This document shows, in pieces, positions 1-9,678 of a stretch of DNA of 64,000 bases. A program made the translations under genes and the position numbers. The stretch comes from Candidatus Methylomirabilota bacterium (GTDB taxonomy: Bacteria; Methylomirabilota; Methylomirabilia; Rokubacteriales; CSP1-6): contig DATFYA010000003.1 of the NCBI GenBank assembly GCA_035315345.1, positions 1 through 64,000 of the forward strand, given 5' to 3'. Every line of letters begins with the position of its first letter. Within the stretch, counting starts at the first letter, position 1. Under the pieces are notes generated by a model. It was not told the origin of the DNA, searched no databases, and saw nothing but the letters and a program-made list of their open reading frames with translations.

Positions 1-1
1 C

Positions 2-880
2 CTGCTGGAAGGCGTGCCCGGGCTCGGCAAGACATTGCTGGTCAAGACGCTCGCCGAGAGCCTCGAGCTGTCGTTCTCGCGCATCCAGTTCACCCCGGAC
101 CTGATGCCGGGCGACATCATCGGCACCAACATCATCGTGGAGGACGCCCAGGCCCGGAAGCACTTCCAGTTCCAGCGAGGCCCCATCTTCGGTCACATCC
201 TCCTCGCCGACGAGGTGAACCGGGCCACTCCGAAGACACAGTCGGCGTTGCTCGAAGGCATGCAGGAGGGCGCGGTCACGGTGTCGGGGGCGGCCCATCC
301 GCTGCCGTCGCCGTTCTTCGTGCTCGCGACTCAGAACCCCATCGAGATGGAAGGCACCTATCCGCTGCCCGAGGCGCAGCTCGACCGCTTCCTCTTCAAG
401 CTGCGCGTCCGCTACCCCGGGCTGGAGGAGCTGACCGAGATCATCGACCGCACCACCCACGTGCGTCAGGTCGAGGTGCGCCGGGTCCTGACCGGGGCCC
501 AGGTGCTCGCGATGCGCGAGCTGGTCCGCGAGATCCCGATCGCCAGCCACGTGCGCGACCTCGCGTCGTTCATCGTTTTGGGCACGCATCCGCAGTGGGA
601 GGGGGCGCCGGAAGCCACGCGGCGCTTCATCCGCTACGGGGCGAGTCCTCGCGGAGCCCAGGCCCTGGTGCTCGGCTCGAAAGTGCGCGCGATCTCGGAG
701 GGCCGCTTCAATGTCAGCGTGGACGACCTCCGGGCCACCGCGCTGCCCGCCCTGCGTCACCGCCTCATCCTGAACTTCGAAGGCGAGGCGGAGGGCATCG
801 ACGTGGACGACCTGATCGGCCAGATCGTCGAGAACGCGGAGAGCAGGAGCGGATCCGGGAAAGAGGTCTTTCTCAGGTAG
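2..880 (+). CDS. MoxR-family AAA+ ATPase (5' end cut by window edge)
   Basis: The reading frame is open to the left edge, so the N-terminus is missing; the first visible residues are [11 protein letters not shown], the MoxR form of the Walker A loop. Walker B follows as LLADEVNR, and the sensor region as [22 protein letters not shown], all typical of the MoxR branch. MoxR ATPases act as chaperone-like partners of VWA proteins, often maturing metal centres or envelope complexes. Here the next genes encode a membrane protein, a DUF58 protein and a giant VWA protein, the usual MoxR/BatA-type cluster, so it probably energises their assembly. A good SD (GGAGG) for the next gene begins just after its stop. 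The family is certain; the target is not known. Confidence 0.93.
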   Translation: MLEGVPGLGKTLLVKTLAESLELSFSRIQFTPDLMPGDIIGTNIIVEDAQARKHFQFQRGPIFGHILLADEVNRATPKTQSALLEGMQEGAVTVSGAAHPLPSPFFVLATQNPIEMEGTYPLPEAQLDRFLFKLRVRYPGLEELTEIIDRTTHVRQVEVRRVLTGAQVLAMRELVREIPIASHVRDLASFIVLGTHPQWEGAPEATRRFIRYGASPRGAQALVLGSKVRAISEGRFNVSVDDLRATALPALRHRLILNFEGEAEGIDVDDLIGQIVENAESRSGSGKEVFLR

Positions 881-895
881 CGGGAGGAGCCACTC

Positions 896-2386
896 ATGCC
901 CGGTCCCACGGTGATCGAGCGGCTGGTCGCGGACGTCGGCCGGCAGATCCGGCTGCGGCGGGCCGAGTTCTACGGCCTTCGCGGGCTGTTCTGGGGCGCG
1001 GTGGCGGCGGTGGTGCCGCTCGTGGTGAAGGAGTCCTTCGGGGTCTGGAGCTACGTGGCGGCGGCCCTCCTGCTGATCGGTGGAGCGACCGCGGGCGCGC
1101 TGCGCGGCTTCCTCATGCGGCTGCCCCAGGCCGAGGCCGCGCGCTTGGCGGACCGCGGCTACGGGCTGGCGGAGCGGGTCAGCACCGCGCTCGAGTGGTC
1201 GAGCCGCCCCGACCGTACCCCGATCGTCGACGCCCTCGTCGCGGACGCGTCGACCCGCGTCGAGCAGCTGGGCGCCCGCCGCATCATCGTCCGCCGCGTG
1301 CCGCGCGAGGCCAGGCTGGTCCCGGTGCCCCTGGTGATCGGTCTGGCCCTCGCGGCCGCGCCGCCCATCCCGTTGCCCGAAGGGCGCCTGCCCAGCTTCT
1401 CGGTCTCGCGCGAGGACGACGAGGAGAAGGCGCCTCCCGACCGCAGCGGCGAGATGCAGGAGGCGGAGCGAAAGCAGGCGACGCGGCGCGATCCCGTCCA
1501 GCGCGCCGACGTTCAGGAGCGCAATCTCTCCCCGCGGCTCGGCGGGGGCGGTCAGAGCCAGCCGGGCGACCTCGCGGCGGTCTTCAAGGACACCTCGTTG
1601 GGCGGCCGCGCTCCCGACTTCAACTCGTTCCTCAAGAAGGGTGACGACCGGCTGCGCATGCTGGAGCAGCTGGACCGCATTCCCGACCTGCAGAGCGACT
1701 TCACCCAGAACCAGACCCGCATGGTCTTCCAGAAGGCGAAGGCGCTTCGAGGCGGGCTCGATCCCAACAAGAAGGTCTCGCCCGAGAAGCTGCGCGAGCT
1801 GCTGAGCGAGATGGAGCGGCTCGGCCGGAAGAACGGCGGGCAGGGCCAGGCGGGGAACTGGTCGGGCGACGTCTACGAGGGCATGGAGGCACTCGAGGGC
1901 GGCCAGAGCGACAAGGCGATGGAGGCGATGGAGCGGGCGCTGAACAAGATGCGCTCCATGGAGGAGCGCGGCCGCGACGGCAAGTCGCTGAAGGGCGGGC
2001 GCGAGAGCGAGCGGCGCGGTGGCCGGCGCGGCGACAAGGGCTCGGGTCAGCAGGCCGGCGGGCCCGGCGACGAGGGCGACTTCCCCGAGGGTGAGGGCCT
2101 GCTCCCGGGGCGGGGCAAGAGCACCTCGCCGAAGGGCGATGCCACGTCGCGGCTGAGCGGCAACCCCTTCGACGTGGGCGTCGAAGGCGAGGCGCGGCCG
2201 GGCCGCAAGCAGGGCATCGATACCAACATGCTCGGGCGCGGCGCCCAGATGCCGTCGCGCATGCAGTACATGGGTGTGCTCGGGCAGTACCGGAAGATGA
2301 TGGAAGAATCCATCGCGCGGGAGCAGGTGCCGCGCGACTTCCAGGGGCAGGTCAAGGAGTACTTCCAGTCGCTGGACGAGAAGTAG
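896..2386 (+). CDS. Membrane protein of MoxR/VWA cluster, DUF4175-like
   Basis: A 496-residue protein with a GGAGG ribosome site 8 nt before the ATG. Hydrophobic segments are visible at about residues 30-44, 50-69 and 138-158. The rest, about 170-496, is hydrophilic, rich in Arg, Glu, Gly and Gln, with predicted helical stretches (about 240-345) and a low-complexity Gly/Arg/Ser region (about 360-420). This layout resembles the DUF4175-type proteins that sit between MoxR and DUF58 genes in other bacteria, but I recognise no catalytic motif. It probably anchors or organises the VWA proteins at the inner membrane. The assignment rests mostly on context and topology. Confidence 0.65.
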   Translation: MPGPTVIERLVADVGRQIRLRRAEFYGLRGLFWGAVAAVVPLVVKESFGVWSYVAAALLLIGGATAGALRGFLMRLPQAEAARLADRGYGLAERVSTALEWSSRPDRTPIVDALVADASTRVEQLGARRIIVRRVPREARLVPVPLVIGLALAAAPPIPLPEGRLPSFSVSREDDEEKAPPDRSGEMQEAERKQATRRDPVQRADVQERNLSPRLGGGGQSQPGDLAAVFKDTSLGGRAPDFNSFLKKGDDRLRMLEQLDRIPDLQSDFTQNQTRMVFQKAKALRGGLDPNKKVSPEKLRELLSEMERLGRKNGGQGQAGNWSGDVYEGMEALEGGQSDKAMEAMERALNKMRSMEERGRDGKSLKGGRESERRGGRRGDKGSGQQAGGPGDEGDFPEGEGLLPGRGKSTSPKGDATSRLSGNPFDVGVEGEARPGRKQGIDTNMLGRGAQMPSRMQYMGVLGQYRKMMEESIAREQVPRDFQGQVKEYFQSLDEK

Positions 2387-2390
2387 CGCC

Positions 2391-3284
2391 GTGACCACGG
2401 TCCGCACCGGGCAGGAGCTGCTGTCCGCGGATTTCCTCGTCCAGCTCGAGCGCCTGAGCTTGCTCTCGCGCCGCTCCTTCCGCGGACGGGTGAAGGGGGA
2501 GCGGCGCAGTCCGCGCAAGGGCATCAGCGTGGAGTTCTCCGACTACCGTCAGTACGGCGTCGGCGACGACCTGCGCTACGTGGACTGGAACGTCTACGCC
2601 CGGCTCGACCGGCTCTATCTCAAGCTGTTCGTCGACGAGGAGGATCTCTGCCTCCATCTCCTCCTCGACGCCTCCGCGTCCATGGGCTTCGGCGAACCGT
2701 CCAAGCTCGAGCACGCGGCCAGGCTGGCCGCGGCGCTGGGCTTCGTGGGGCTGGTGAGTCTCGAGCGGGTCGGGGTCGGGGTGATGCGCGAGCGCATGGC
2801 CGAGGGCTTCAGCCCCGCGCGGGGCCGCAGCCAGGTGCTCCCCCTCATGGACTTCGTCGGACGGCTACGGGCGGGCGGGGCCACCTCGCTCAACGAGGGC
2901 CTCGCCGCGTATGCCCTGCGCTCGCGAGAGGCCGGGCTCGCGGTGCTGATCTCGGATCTGATGGACCCGACCGGATACGAGCGCGGGCTCAAGGCCCTGC
3001 TCGAGCGGCGCTTCGACGTGCACGTCGTCCACGTGCTGGCGCCCGAGGAGATGAACCCCGGCTTCGGCGGTGATCTGCGGCTGCTCGACGCCGAGACCGA
3101 TGAGCTGCGGGACCTCACCCTCGACGGCGAGGCGCTGCGCGCCTACCAGGCCCGCCTGCGCGACTTCCTCGACCGGGCCGAGCAGTTCTGCCGCGGCAAC
3201 GAGATCACCTACCACCGGGTGGTGACCGATACGCCGGTGGAGGAGTTCATGCTCCGACAGCTGAAGGGTCTGCTCCTCGGATGA
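2391..3284 (+). CDS. DUF58 domain protein with VWA-like fold
   Basis: A 297-residue protein starting at a GTG 4 nt after the previous stop. The DUF58 signature is clear around residues 47-80 (VEFSDYRQYGVGDDLRYVDW followed by RLDRLYLKLF). A MIDAS-type motif DASASM (Asp93, Ser95, Ser97) follows, so the VWA-like metal site looks intact. DUF58 proteins almost always sit beside MoxR ATPases and are thought to be their substrates or adaptors. Its last codons overlap the next gene by 4 nt (ATGA), which implies translational coupling with the giant VWA protein. Confidence 0.9.
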   Translation: MTTVRTGQELLSADFLVQLERLSLLSRRSFRGRVKGERRSPRKGISVEFSDYRQYGVGDDLRYVDWNVYARLDRLYLKLFVDEEDLCLHLLLDASASMGFGEPSKLEHAARLAAALGFVGLVSLERVGVGVMRERMAEGFSPARGRSQVLPLMDFVGRLRAGGATSLNEGLAAYALRSREAGLAVLISDLMDPTGYERGLKALLERRFDVHVVHVLAPEEMNPGFGGDLRLLDAETDELRDLTLDGEALRAYQARLRDFLDRAEQFCRGNEITYHRVVTDTPVEEFMLRQLKGLLLG

Positions 3285-6200
3285 ACTTCCTGAGTCCGCT
3301 CGCGCTCTTGATGGCCACGCTGTCGGTCCCGCTGCTCCTGCTCTACTTCCTGAAGGTCCGCCGGCGGCAGATGCGGGTGTCGAGCCTGCTGCTCTGGGAC
3401 CCGTCGCTCCGGGATCGGGAGGCCTCGACCTTCTTCCAGCGCCTGCAGCGCGACCCCCTCCTCATCCTGCAGATCCTCGCCCTCCTCGCCCTTTCGGTGG
3501 CCCTCGCCCGACCCGCGGTGAACGTCATGGGGCAGGGGGCGAAGCGGGTCGCCATCGTGATCGACAGCTCCGCGTCCATGAAGGCCACCGACGTGCCCGG
3601 CTCGCGCTTCATCCAGGCGCAGCGCGCCGCGCTCGGGCTGCTGGGGCAGCTCGGCGAGGGCGCCGAGGTCATGGTGATCGACGCGGGCGTGCAGCCGAGG
3701 GTGCTGGTGCCGTTCACCCGCGAGCACGATCGCGTGGCGTCGTCCATCCGCTCGATGGAAGCGCACGACCTGCCCAACCGCCTCGCCGAGGGGCTGCGCA
3801 CCGCGCGGGCGCTGGTGGGGACCGATCCGCGGGCCGAGATCCACGTCTTCACCGACGGATCCCATCCCGCCGCGGCCCGCGCCCAGGGCAACGACGTGCG
3901 GGTGCGCTGGACGGGGACGGGCCGGCGCTCCCACAACGTGGGCATCACGAGCCTCGCGGTCCGGCGCAACTACTTCGGCACCTACAATTCGCAGGCCTTC
4001 TTCTCGGTCGGCAATTTCTCGAGCGAGCAGCAGAACCTGTCGTTGCGCCTGACCCTCGACGACGAGGTGCTGAGCGAGCGCACGCTCACCCTGGGGCCCC
4101 AGGTGCGGCGGGCCATCGTGGTGCCGTTCAGCGAGCAGCGCGGCGGGGTGTTGAAGCTGCGCCTCGATGTCTCGGACGATCTCGACGCGGACAACGTCGC
4201 CTACGCGGTGATCCCGCCGCCCCGCACCATCTCGGTCCTGCTCGTGAGCCCGGGGAACCTGTTCCTGGAGAAGGCGCTGCAGACCGATCCGCAGGTGAAG
4301 CTCGAGGTGCGCAAGCCGGACGCCTACCCGGGCGGGATGGAAGGCTTCGACGTGGTGGTGGTGGACAGCGTGAGCCCGCAGAAGCTCGGCAACGGCCGCT
4401 TCGTGCTCGTGAACACGGTGCCCTCGGACGTGCCGCTCGAGGTGCTCGGCCGGCTCGATTCGCCGACCATCATGGACTGGGACCGTACGCATCCGATCAT
4501 GCGGCAGGTCGACCTCGCCAAGGTGACCATGGAAGACGCCATGCGCGTCCGGCCCCTCGCCGCGGGCAAGACCCTGGTGGAGGCGGTCGGCGGCCCGCTG
4601 GTCTACGCGCTCGAGGAGCGCGACCGCAAAGCGCTCTTCTTCGGATTCGATCTCTTCCGCAGCGACTTCCCGCTGCGGGTCGCCTTCCCGCTGATGCTCT
4701 CCAAGGGTCTGCGCTGGCTGCATCCGGCCGGACTCGATCAGAGCAGCCTGCAGCTGCAGGCCGGACAGCCGATCCTCATCCCGGTCGAGCACGGGGTGAC
4801 CACCGCCACGGTGCGGACGCCCTCCGGCCGGAGCGTGCGGGCCCAGGTCAACCGGGGGATGGCCAGCTTCACGGAGACCGACGAGGTCGGCGTCTACGCG
4901 GTCGTCACCGGGCGCGGCGAGACGCGGGTGGCCGTGAACCTCATGAACGCCGACGAGTCCGACCTCACCCCGCAGCCGCTGCCCACCTTCGTCGAGGGCG
5001 CGCGGCCGGAATCCCCGCCGGTCCTGATCCAGCGGGAGCTGTGGCCGTTCTTCGTGGGCCTGGCCCTCCTGTTGTTCGCGGTCGAGGGCTTCCTCTACTG
5101 GCGGCGTCAGACCGGCGGCCGGCTCGGCCTGCCGCGCGGTCTGGGCGATCGCTGGGCGCTCGGCCTGCGGTGCCTGCTGGTCGCGGTGCTGCTGCTGGCC
5201 CTCACGCGGCCGACCGTGCCCCGCTGGGCGGACCGGCTGAACGTCACGTTCCTCCTGGACGCGTCGGACAGCGTGAGCCTCGCCGCGCGGGAGAGCGCGT
5301 ATCGCTTCGCCTCCCAGGCGGCCGGCGCGATGCAGCCGGGTGATCAGGCCGCGCTCGTGGTGTTCGGCGAGGAAGCGGTGGTGGACCAGCCGCTGCGGCC
5401 CACCGCGAAGATCGAGCGCCCGCAGGCGCAGGTGCCGGGACGCGGGACCAATCTCGCCCAGGCTCTGCAGCTGGGGCTCGCCACCGCGCCGGCCGGCCAG
5501 GCCAACCGCTTCGTGCTGCTCACCGACGGACGCCAGAACCAGGGCAATGCGCTCGCGGTGGCGCAAGCCGCGAAGGACGCGGGGGCCGACATCTATTACG
5601 TGCCGGCGCCGCTGACCTTCACCCAGGAAGTGGTGGTCGAATCCATGGTGCTGCCCCAGGAGGTGAAGTTCGGCGAGCCGTTCCAGGCCAAGGTGGTGGC
5701 CTGGAGCCAGGCCGAGACGCAGGGGCGGCTCTCGCTATACCGTAACGGGGAGTTCCTCGGCTCGCAGGTCGTCCGGCTGTCGCCGGGCAAGAACGTCTAC
5801 ACCTATCGCCAGTCGCTCGAGCAGAGCGGCATCCACGTGTACCAGGCCGCCCTCGACGTCGACGGCGACACCATCGAGGAGAACAACCGCGCGATCGGCA
5901 CCCTGGTCGTGCGCGGCCGCCCCCAGGTGCTGCTGGCCGAGAAGGATCGCACGCAGGCCCAGGCCCTCTCGGCGGCGCTGCGCTCGCAGCACGTCGACGT
6001 CACGGTGGTCGAGGCCGACAAGATCCCGAAGGACATGGCCGGGCTGCAGAAGTATGACGGGCTCATCCTGTCCAACGTCTCCTCGCTCAAGATGACCAAG
6101 AAGCAGATGGAGAATATCCGCGACTACGTCCGCGAGCAGGGCGGCGGGCTCATCATGCTAGGCGGCGAGGAGAGCTTCGGCCTCGGCGGCTACTATCGCA

Positions 6201-7672
6201 CCCCGATCGAGGAAGCGCTGCCGGTCACCATGGAGGTGAAGCAGAAGATCGAGATCCCGAGCCTCGCGGTGGTGCTCTCCATCGACCGCTCGGGCTCCAT
6301 GGCCATGACCACCGACGAGAAGGTGACCAAGCTCGACATCGCCAAGGAGGCCGCGCATCTGGTGGTGGACCTGCTGGACGAGCGCAACGAGGTCGGGGTC
6401 ATGAGCTGGGACACCGAGTTCATCTGGGACTCGCCGCTCCGACCCGCGCGCGACAAGCAGACCATCCACCACGCCATCGCCACCATCAAGGCGGGTGGCG
6501 GAACGGACGGGTATCCCGCGCTCAAGGAGTCGTACCAGGTCCTGTTCGACCGGCCCGCGCTCCTCAAGCACGTCATCTTCCTCTCGGACGGCCAGATGAC
6601 GCGCGGCGACTTCGCGGGCCTGTTGCGCCGCATGGCCAAGGACAAGATCACGGTCTCCACGGTGGCCATCGGGAAGGACGCCGACGTGCCGTTGATGGTG
6701 GACGTGGCCAAGTGGGGCCGCGGCCGCTTCTACTACACCGAGGACGATTCCACCATCCCGCGTATCTTCACGCTGGAGACCCAGCTGGCCTCCAAGGCCT
6801 CGCTGGTGGAGCAGCCATTCAAGCCCACGGTGGCGAGCCCGGCCCACGAGGCCATTCAGGAGATCAACTGGAAGGAAGCGCCGCCGCTCGGCGGCTACGT
6901 GGCCACCAGCATGAAGGCGAACGCGGACCTGGTGTTGATGACCCACCAGGAAGACCCGCTGCTCGCCACCTGGCGCTACGGCCTCGGCCGCTCGGTGGCG
7001 TTCACCTCCGACGCCAAGGCCAAGTGGGGCGTGCTCTGGGTCCGCTGGAGCGGCTTCAACAAGTTCTGGTCGCAGGTGACGCGGTGGGCGTTGCGGACGG
7101 GGACCCGCAGCGATACGGTGGCCACCGTCTCGCGAACGGACAACGACGGCGAGGTGCTCGTGGACGCCATCGATCCCAAGGGCGAGTTCATCAACTTCCT
7201 CGACTCGCAGGTCGGGGTGGTGTCGCCCGACAAAACGCGGACCGTGATCGACCTCGAGCAGATCGGCCCCGGCCGCTATCGCGGCCGATTCCCGGCGGGA
7301 CAGGAAGGCGTGTATCTGGTGGGCATGGCGCAGCGGCGCGCCGACCAGATGGTGGGATCCCAGCTCGCGGGACTGGTCGTCCCCTATGGTCGCGAGTTCC
7401 GCGACCTGGGCGTCGACGAGACGTTCTTGCGCGAGCTGACCGAGCTGACCGGGGGCGGGATGCTCGCGGATCCGAAGGACGCGTTCCTCCAGAATCGGCA
7501 CAAGTCACGCCTCAGCCTCGACATCTGGCCGTGGCTGGTGGGGGCGGTGGCCGTGCTGCTGATCCCGGAGATCGCGTTGCGGCGCATCGGACCGGTCGGG
7601 CTCGGCCGGCTGTGGGCGCGGGTGGGACGCGGCAAAGGAGGAGCAGGGCATGAGAACGCTGACCGGAGCTAG
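3281..7672 (+). CDS. Giant BatA-like membrane protein with three VWA domains
   Basis: A 1463-residue protein that looks like two BatA-type proteins fused in one chain. Residues 1-25 and about 57-80 form the aerotolerance-regulator N-terminal membrane region, followed by VWA domain 1 with MIDAS Asp95-Ser97-Ser99. Membrane segments lie at about 586-606 and 625-643, then VWA 2 (LLDASDS, Asp660). A glutamine-amidotransferase-like domain spans about 880-975, and VWA 3 has IDRSGSM (Asp1002). A last membrane segment is at about 1415-1433. All three domains keep DxSxS. It overlaps DUF58 by 4 nt and the following gene by 23 nt. Such proteins are inferred to be periplasmic metal-dependent adhesion or assembly modules driven by MoxR; its partner is unknown. 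Confidence 0.85.
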   Translation: MNFLSPLALLMATLSVPLLLLYFLKVRRRQMRVSSLLLWDPSLRDREASTFFQRLQRDPLLILQILALLALSVALARPAVNVMGQGAKRVAIVIDSSASMKATDVPGSRFIQAQRAALGLLGQLGEGAEVMVIDAGVQPRVLVPFTREHDRVASSIRSMEAHDLPNRLAEGLRTARALVGTDPRAEIHVFTDGSHPAAARAQGNDVRVRWTGTGRRSHNVGITSLAVRRNYFGTYNSQAFFSVGNFSSEQQNLSLRLTLDDEVLSERTLTLGPQVRRAIVVPFSEQRGGVLKLRLDVSDDLDADNVAYAVIPPPRTISVLLVSPGNLFLEKALQTDPQVKLEVRKPDAYPGGMEGFDVVVVDSVSPQKLGNGRFVLVNTVPSDVPLEVLGRLDSPTIMDWDRTHPIMRQVDLAKVTMEDAMRVRPLAAGKTLVEAVGGPLVYALEERDRKALFFGFDLFRSDFPLRVAFPLMLSKGLRWLHPAGLDQSSLQLQAGQPILIPVEHGVTTATVRTPSGRSVRAQVNRGMASFTETDEVGVYAVVTGRGETRVAVNLMNADESDLTPQPLPTFVEGARPESPPVLIQRELWPFFVGLALLLFAVEGFLYWRRQTGGRLGLPRGLGDRWALGLRCLLVAVLLLALTRPTVPRWADRLNVTFLLDASDSVSLAARESAYRFASQAAGAMQPGDQAALVVFGEEAVVDQPLRPTAKIERPQAQVPGRGTNLAQALQLGLATAPAGQANRFVLLTDGRQNQGNALAVAQAAKDAGADIYYVPAPLTFTQEVVVESMVLPQEVKFGEPFQAKVVAWSQAETQGRLSLYRNGEFLGSQVVRLSPGKNVYTYRQSLEQSGIHVYQAALDVDGDTIEENNRAIGTLVVRGRPQVLLAEKDRTQAQALSAALRSQHVDVTVVEADKIPKDMAGLQKYDGLILSNVSSLKMTKKQMENIRDYVREQGGGLIMLGGEESFGLGGYYRTPIEEALPVTMEVKQKIEIPSLAVVLSIDRSGSMAMTTDEKVTKLDIAKEAAHLVVDLLDERNEVGVMSWDTEFIWDSPLRPARDKQTIHHAIATIKAGGGTDGYPALKESYQVLFDRPALLKHVIFLSDGQMTRGDFAGLLRRMAKDKITVSTVAIGKDADVPLMVDVAKWGRGRFYYTEDDSTIPRIFTLETQLASKASLVEQPFKPTVASPAHEAIQEINWKEAPPLGGYVATSMKANADLVLMTHQEDPLLATWRYGLGRSVAFTSDAKAKWGVLWVRWSGFNKFWSQVTRWALRTGTRSDTVATVSRTDNDGEVLVDAIDPKGEFINFLDSQVGVVSPDKTRTVIDLEQIGPGRYRGRFPAGQEGVYLVGMAQRRADQMVGSQLAGLVVPYGREFRDLGVDETFLRELTELTGGGMLADPKDAFLQNRHKSRLSLDIWPWLVGAVAVLLIPEIALRRIGPVGLGRLWARVGRGKGGAGHENADRS

Positions 7673-8996
7673 AAAGGTCGTCGTCACCGCACTGCTGCTC
7701 ACGCTCGCGGGGGCGGCGAGCCTGGAGGCGGCGCCGAAGCCGCGCAACGTCCTGATCGTGCCGTTCGCGGGCACCGACCTCACCCGCGACGAGCAGTGGA
7801 TCGGCGAGGGGGTCGCCCAGTCGCTCATGCTCTCTCTCGTCAACGTGCCGGGACTGGTGCAGATCGATCGCGATCGCCTCCGTCAGCTGCCTCAGCCCGA
7901 AGCGTGGGACGAGGCGACCACGCTCGCCGCGGCCCGGAAGCTCGCCGCGGACGTCGCGCTGTACGGCGAGGTGAAGCGCACCGGCGCGGATCTCATCGTG
8001 CAGCCGCGGTTCCTCGAGCTGCGCGGGGACAAGGTCGACAAGGGGAGCCTCGACACCTTCACGGTCGCGGAAGGCCAGCTGCTCGATCGCCTGCGTCCGC
8101 TGCCCGCCGCCTATCTCAAGGCGCTCAACGCGCCCGCGACCGACGCGGAGCAAGCTCGCGCCCAGAAGTGGGCGGCGCCCACCGCGCAGCTCAAGGCCTA
8201 CGAGCTGTACGTGCGCGGTCGGCAGGCCGGATATCGCGGGACGCAGGACGGCAACGAAGCGGCGGTGGAATTCCTGAGCCGCGCGATCGAGGCCGATCCG
8301 CAGTTCGTGGCCGCGCAGTACGCCCTCGGCGTGGTCCACCAGAACCTGGGCAACCGGTGGAAGGCGGCCGCGCAGTTCCGGGCGTCGGCTCAGCTCGATC
8401 CCACCTATCCCGAGCCATACAAGGCGCTCGGCGACTTGTACCTGACCGCGCCGCGCCGCCTCTTCGAGGAGGCCATCAAGGCTTACACGAAAGCCATCGA
8501 GCTGCGTCCGTTCTTCGCCGAGGCTCACGTGGGGCTCGGCGACGCGCTGGCCGCCAAGGGTGATATCGATCCCGCGGTGACCGCGTACCGCAAGGGGCTC
8601 GACTACAACCCGATGAACGCGAAGGTGCACGTGAGCCTCGGGAAGATCTACTACTCCGAGAAGGGCCTCTACTACGAGTCGGTGACCGCCTACAAGAAGG
8701 CGATCGAGCTCGATCCCGCGTACCTCGAGGCGCGGACGGGCCTGGCCGAGGTCTACGAGGACAAGGGGCTCTACAAAGAGGCCATCGAGGAGTATCGCAA
8801 GGTCGTCGACGCGGACGCCAAGAACACGGGAGCGCTCTACAACCTGGCGCTGGTGTACGAGAAGGTGGATCCGAAGGAATCGATCTCGCTGTGGGAGCGG
8901 TACATTGCACTGGCCAGCAGCCTGCCGTCCGAGAAGGATTGGGTCGACGTCGCCAAGCTCCACTTGAAGAAGCTCAAGCACCAGCAACCCAACTAG
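7650..8996 (+). CDS. Secreted TPR protein with N-terminal TolB/FlgO-like domain
   Basis: A 448-residue protein with a strong SD (AGGAGG) inside the end of the preceding gene, which it overlaps by 23 nt. Residues 1-27 form a signal peptide (basic start, Leu/Ala core, probable cleavage near LEAAP). Residues about 32-150 resemble the domain found in curli/FlgO/TolB-N type proteins (VLIVPFAG start, searching for GEGV...SL). From about residue 180 on there are roughly seven tetratricopeptide repeats, e.g. AYTKAIELRPFFAEAHVGLG and AYKKAIELDPAYLEARTGLA. It is probably a periplasmic or outer-membrane scaffold working with the VWA/MoxR module upstream. The exact role is not known. Confidence 0.8.
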   Translation: MRTLTGARKVVVTALLLTLAGAASLEAAPKPRNVLIVPFAGTDLTRDEQWIGEGVAQSLMLSLVNVPGLVQIDRDRLRQLPQPEAWDEATTLAAARKLAADVALYGEVKRTGADLIVQPRFLELRGDKVDKGSLDTFTVAEGQLLDRLRPLPAAYLKALNAPATDAEQARAQKWAAPTAQLKAYELYVRGRQAGYRGTQDGNEAAVEFLSRAIEADPQFVAAQYALGVVHQNLGNRWKAAAQFRASAQLDPTYPEPYKALGDLYLTAPRRLFEEAIKAYTKAIELRPFFAEAHVGLGDALAAKGDIDPAVTAYRKGLDYNPMNAKVHVSLGKIYYSEKGLYYESVTAYKKAIELDPAYLEARTGLAEVYEDKGLYKEAIEEYRKVVDADAKNTGALYNLALVYEKVDPKESISLWERYIALASSLPSEKDWVDVAKLHLKKLKHQQPN

Positions 8997-9183
8997 CCAG
9001 TCCGGCTTCCGCGGGGATCGCCTCGATCCCGGCGGCCCGGCCGGTGGGCCAAAGTCGAGCGATCCCGCCGGATTCGGTCACGTCACTTGACCGAGTGCGT
9101 CAGGCAGTGCCGGCCAGTCGACCGATAATTCAACAACATGGCATCTCCGATATTCTGGCCTCGGTCTTGCTCGCATACCAGGC

Positions 9184-9591
9184 ATGCGCCGGTCCAATCA
9201 GGGACTCGGAGGCGGCATTCCACGCGAGCGCGGGTTCACGCTCGTCGAGCTGATGGTCGTGGTCGCCGTGATCGGCGTGCTCGCCACCCTGGCGATCCCC
9301 CTGTACACCAACATCCAGGCTCGCGGCCGGCTGGCGAAGGCCCAGGCCGATTCCCGCACGCTGGCCTCGGCGATCAGCGTCTACGGCACTCACATGGGTC
9401 GCATCCCGACCGCGCTCACCCAGCTCACCGTCGTCGCGACCAACGCTCAGGGCCTTCGCGCCGGTCCCTTCGTCGCGAGCGTGCCGCTGGCGCCGGGCGG
9501 ATGGATCGCCTACACGTACACCCCGAACACGACGGCCGGGACGTTCACGATCACCACCAGCGGAGACGGCACCACCGTCAACATTCCGTAG
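9184..9591 (+). CDS. Type IV pilin / type II pseudopilin-like protein
   Basis: A 135-residue prepilin. After a 17-residue leader, the prepilin peptidase site is RERG|FTLVELMVVVAVIGVLA, with Gly17 at -1, Phe18 at +1 and Glu22 at +5. A single hydrophobic N-terminal helix follows (about 18-38). The C-terminal part is short and Thr-rich, ending GTTVNIP, and has no Cys pair. It resembles GspG/major pilin-like proteins. No prepilin peptidase, ATPase or secretin gene is nearby, so it must use machinery encoded elsewhere. The 187 nt upstream hold a GATAAT box at 9124-9129 but no convincing -35, so no promoter is called. A stem-loop lies directly after the stop. Confidence 0.85.
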   Translation: MRRSNQGLGGGIPRERGFTLVELMVVVAVIGVLATLAIPLYTNIQARGRLAKAQADSRTLASAISVYGTHMGRIPTALTQLTVVATNAQGLRAGPFVASVPLAPGGWIAYTYTPNTTAGTFTITTSGDGTTVNIP

Positions 9592-9638
9592 CGCTCGTGT
9601 CGCGACGACGCGCGCGGTTGCCGCACGAGCGGGGCTTT
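9592..9638 (+). terminator. Possible terminator of pilin-like gene
   Basis: An 8-bp stem CGCTCGTG (9592-9599) and CACGAGCG (9624-9631) is followed by GGGCTTTCCTT. The loop is long (24 nt) but GC-rich and may fold further. The T tract is interrupted, so intrinsic activity is uncertain. Confidence 0.35.
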
Positions 9639-9640
9639 CC

Positions 9641-9669
9641 TTGACTAACCCGAGCGCATTTTCTATCGT
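9641..9669 (+). promoter_or_regulatory. Promoter of galT-like gene, probably leaderless
   Basis: TTGACT (9641-9646), a 17-nt spacer, and TATCGT (9664-9669). Transcription would start near 9676-9679, at or next to the ATG at 9679, and no Shine-Dalgarno sequence is present. This predicts a leaderless or nearly leaderless mRNA. Confidence 0.55.
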
Positions 9670-9678
9670 GAGCCAATC

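Noticed and set aside
3209-5566. A 785-codon open frame on the minus strand
   Set aside because: It lies wholly opposite the VWA protein gene, is rich in His, Arg and Gly, and shows no domain. Such shadows are usual in GC-rich coding DNA, as are the long minus frames at 20821-22434, 27720-29972, 35435-37717 and 59258-61405.
9087-9129. TTGACC and GATAAT upstream of the pilin gene as a promoter
   Set aside because: The boxes are 31 nt apart, far from the 16-18 nt needed.
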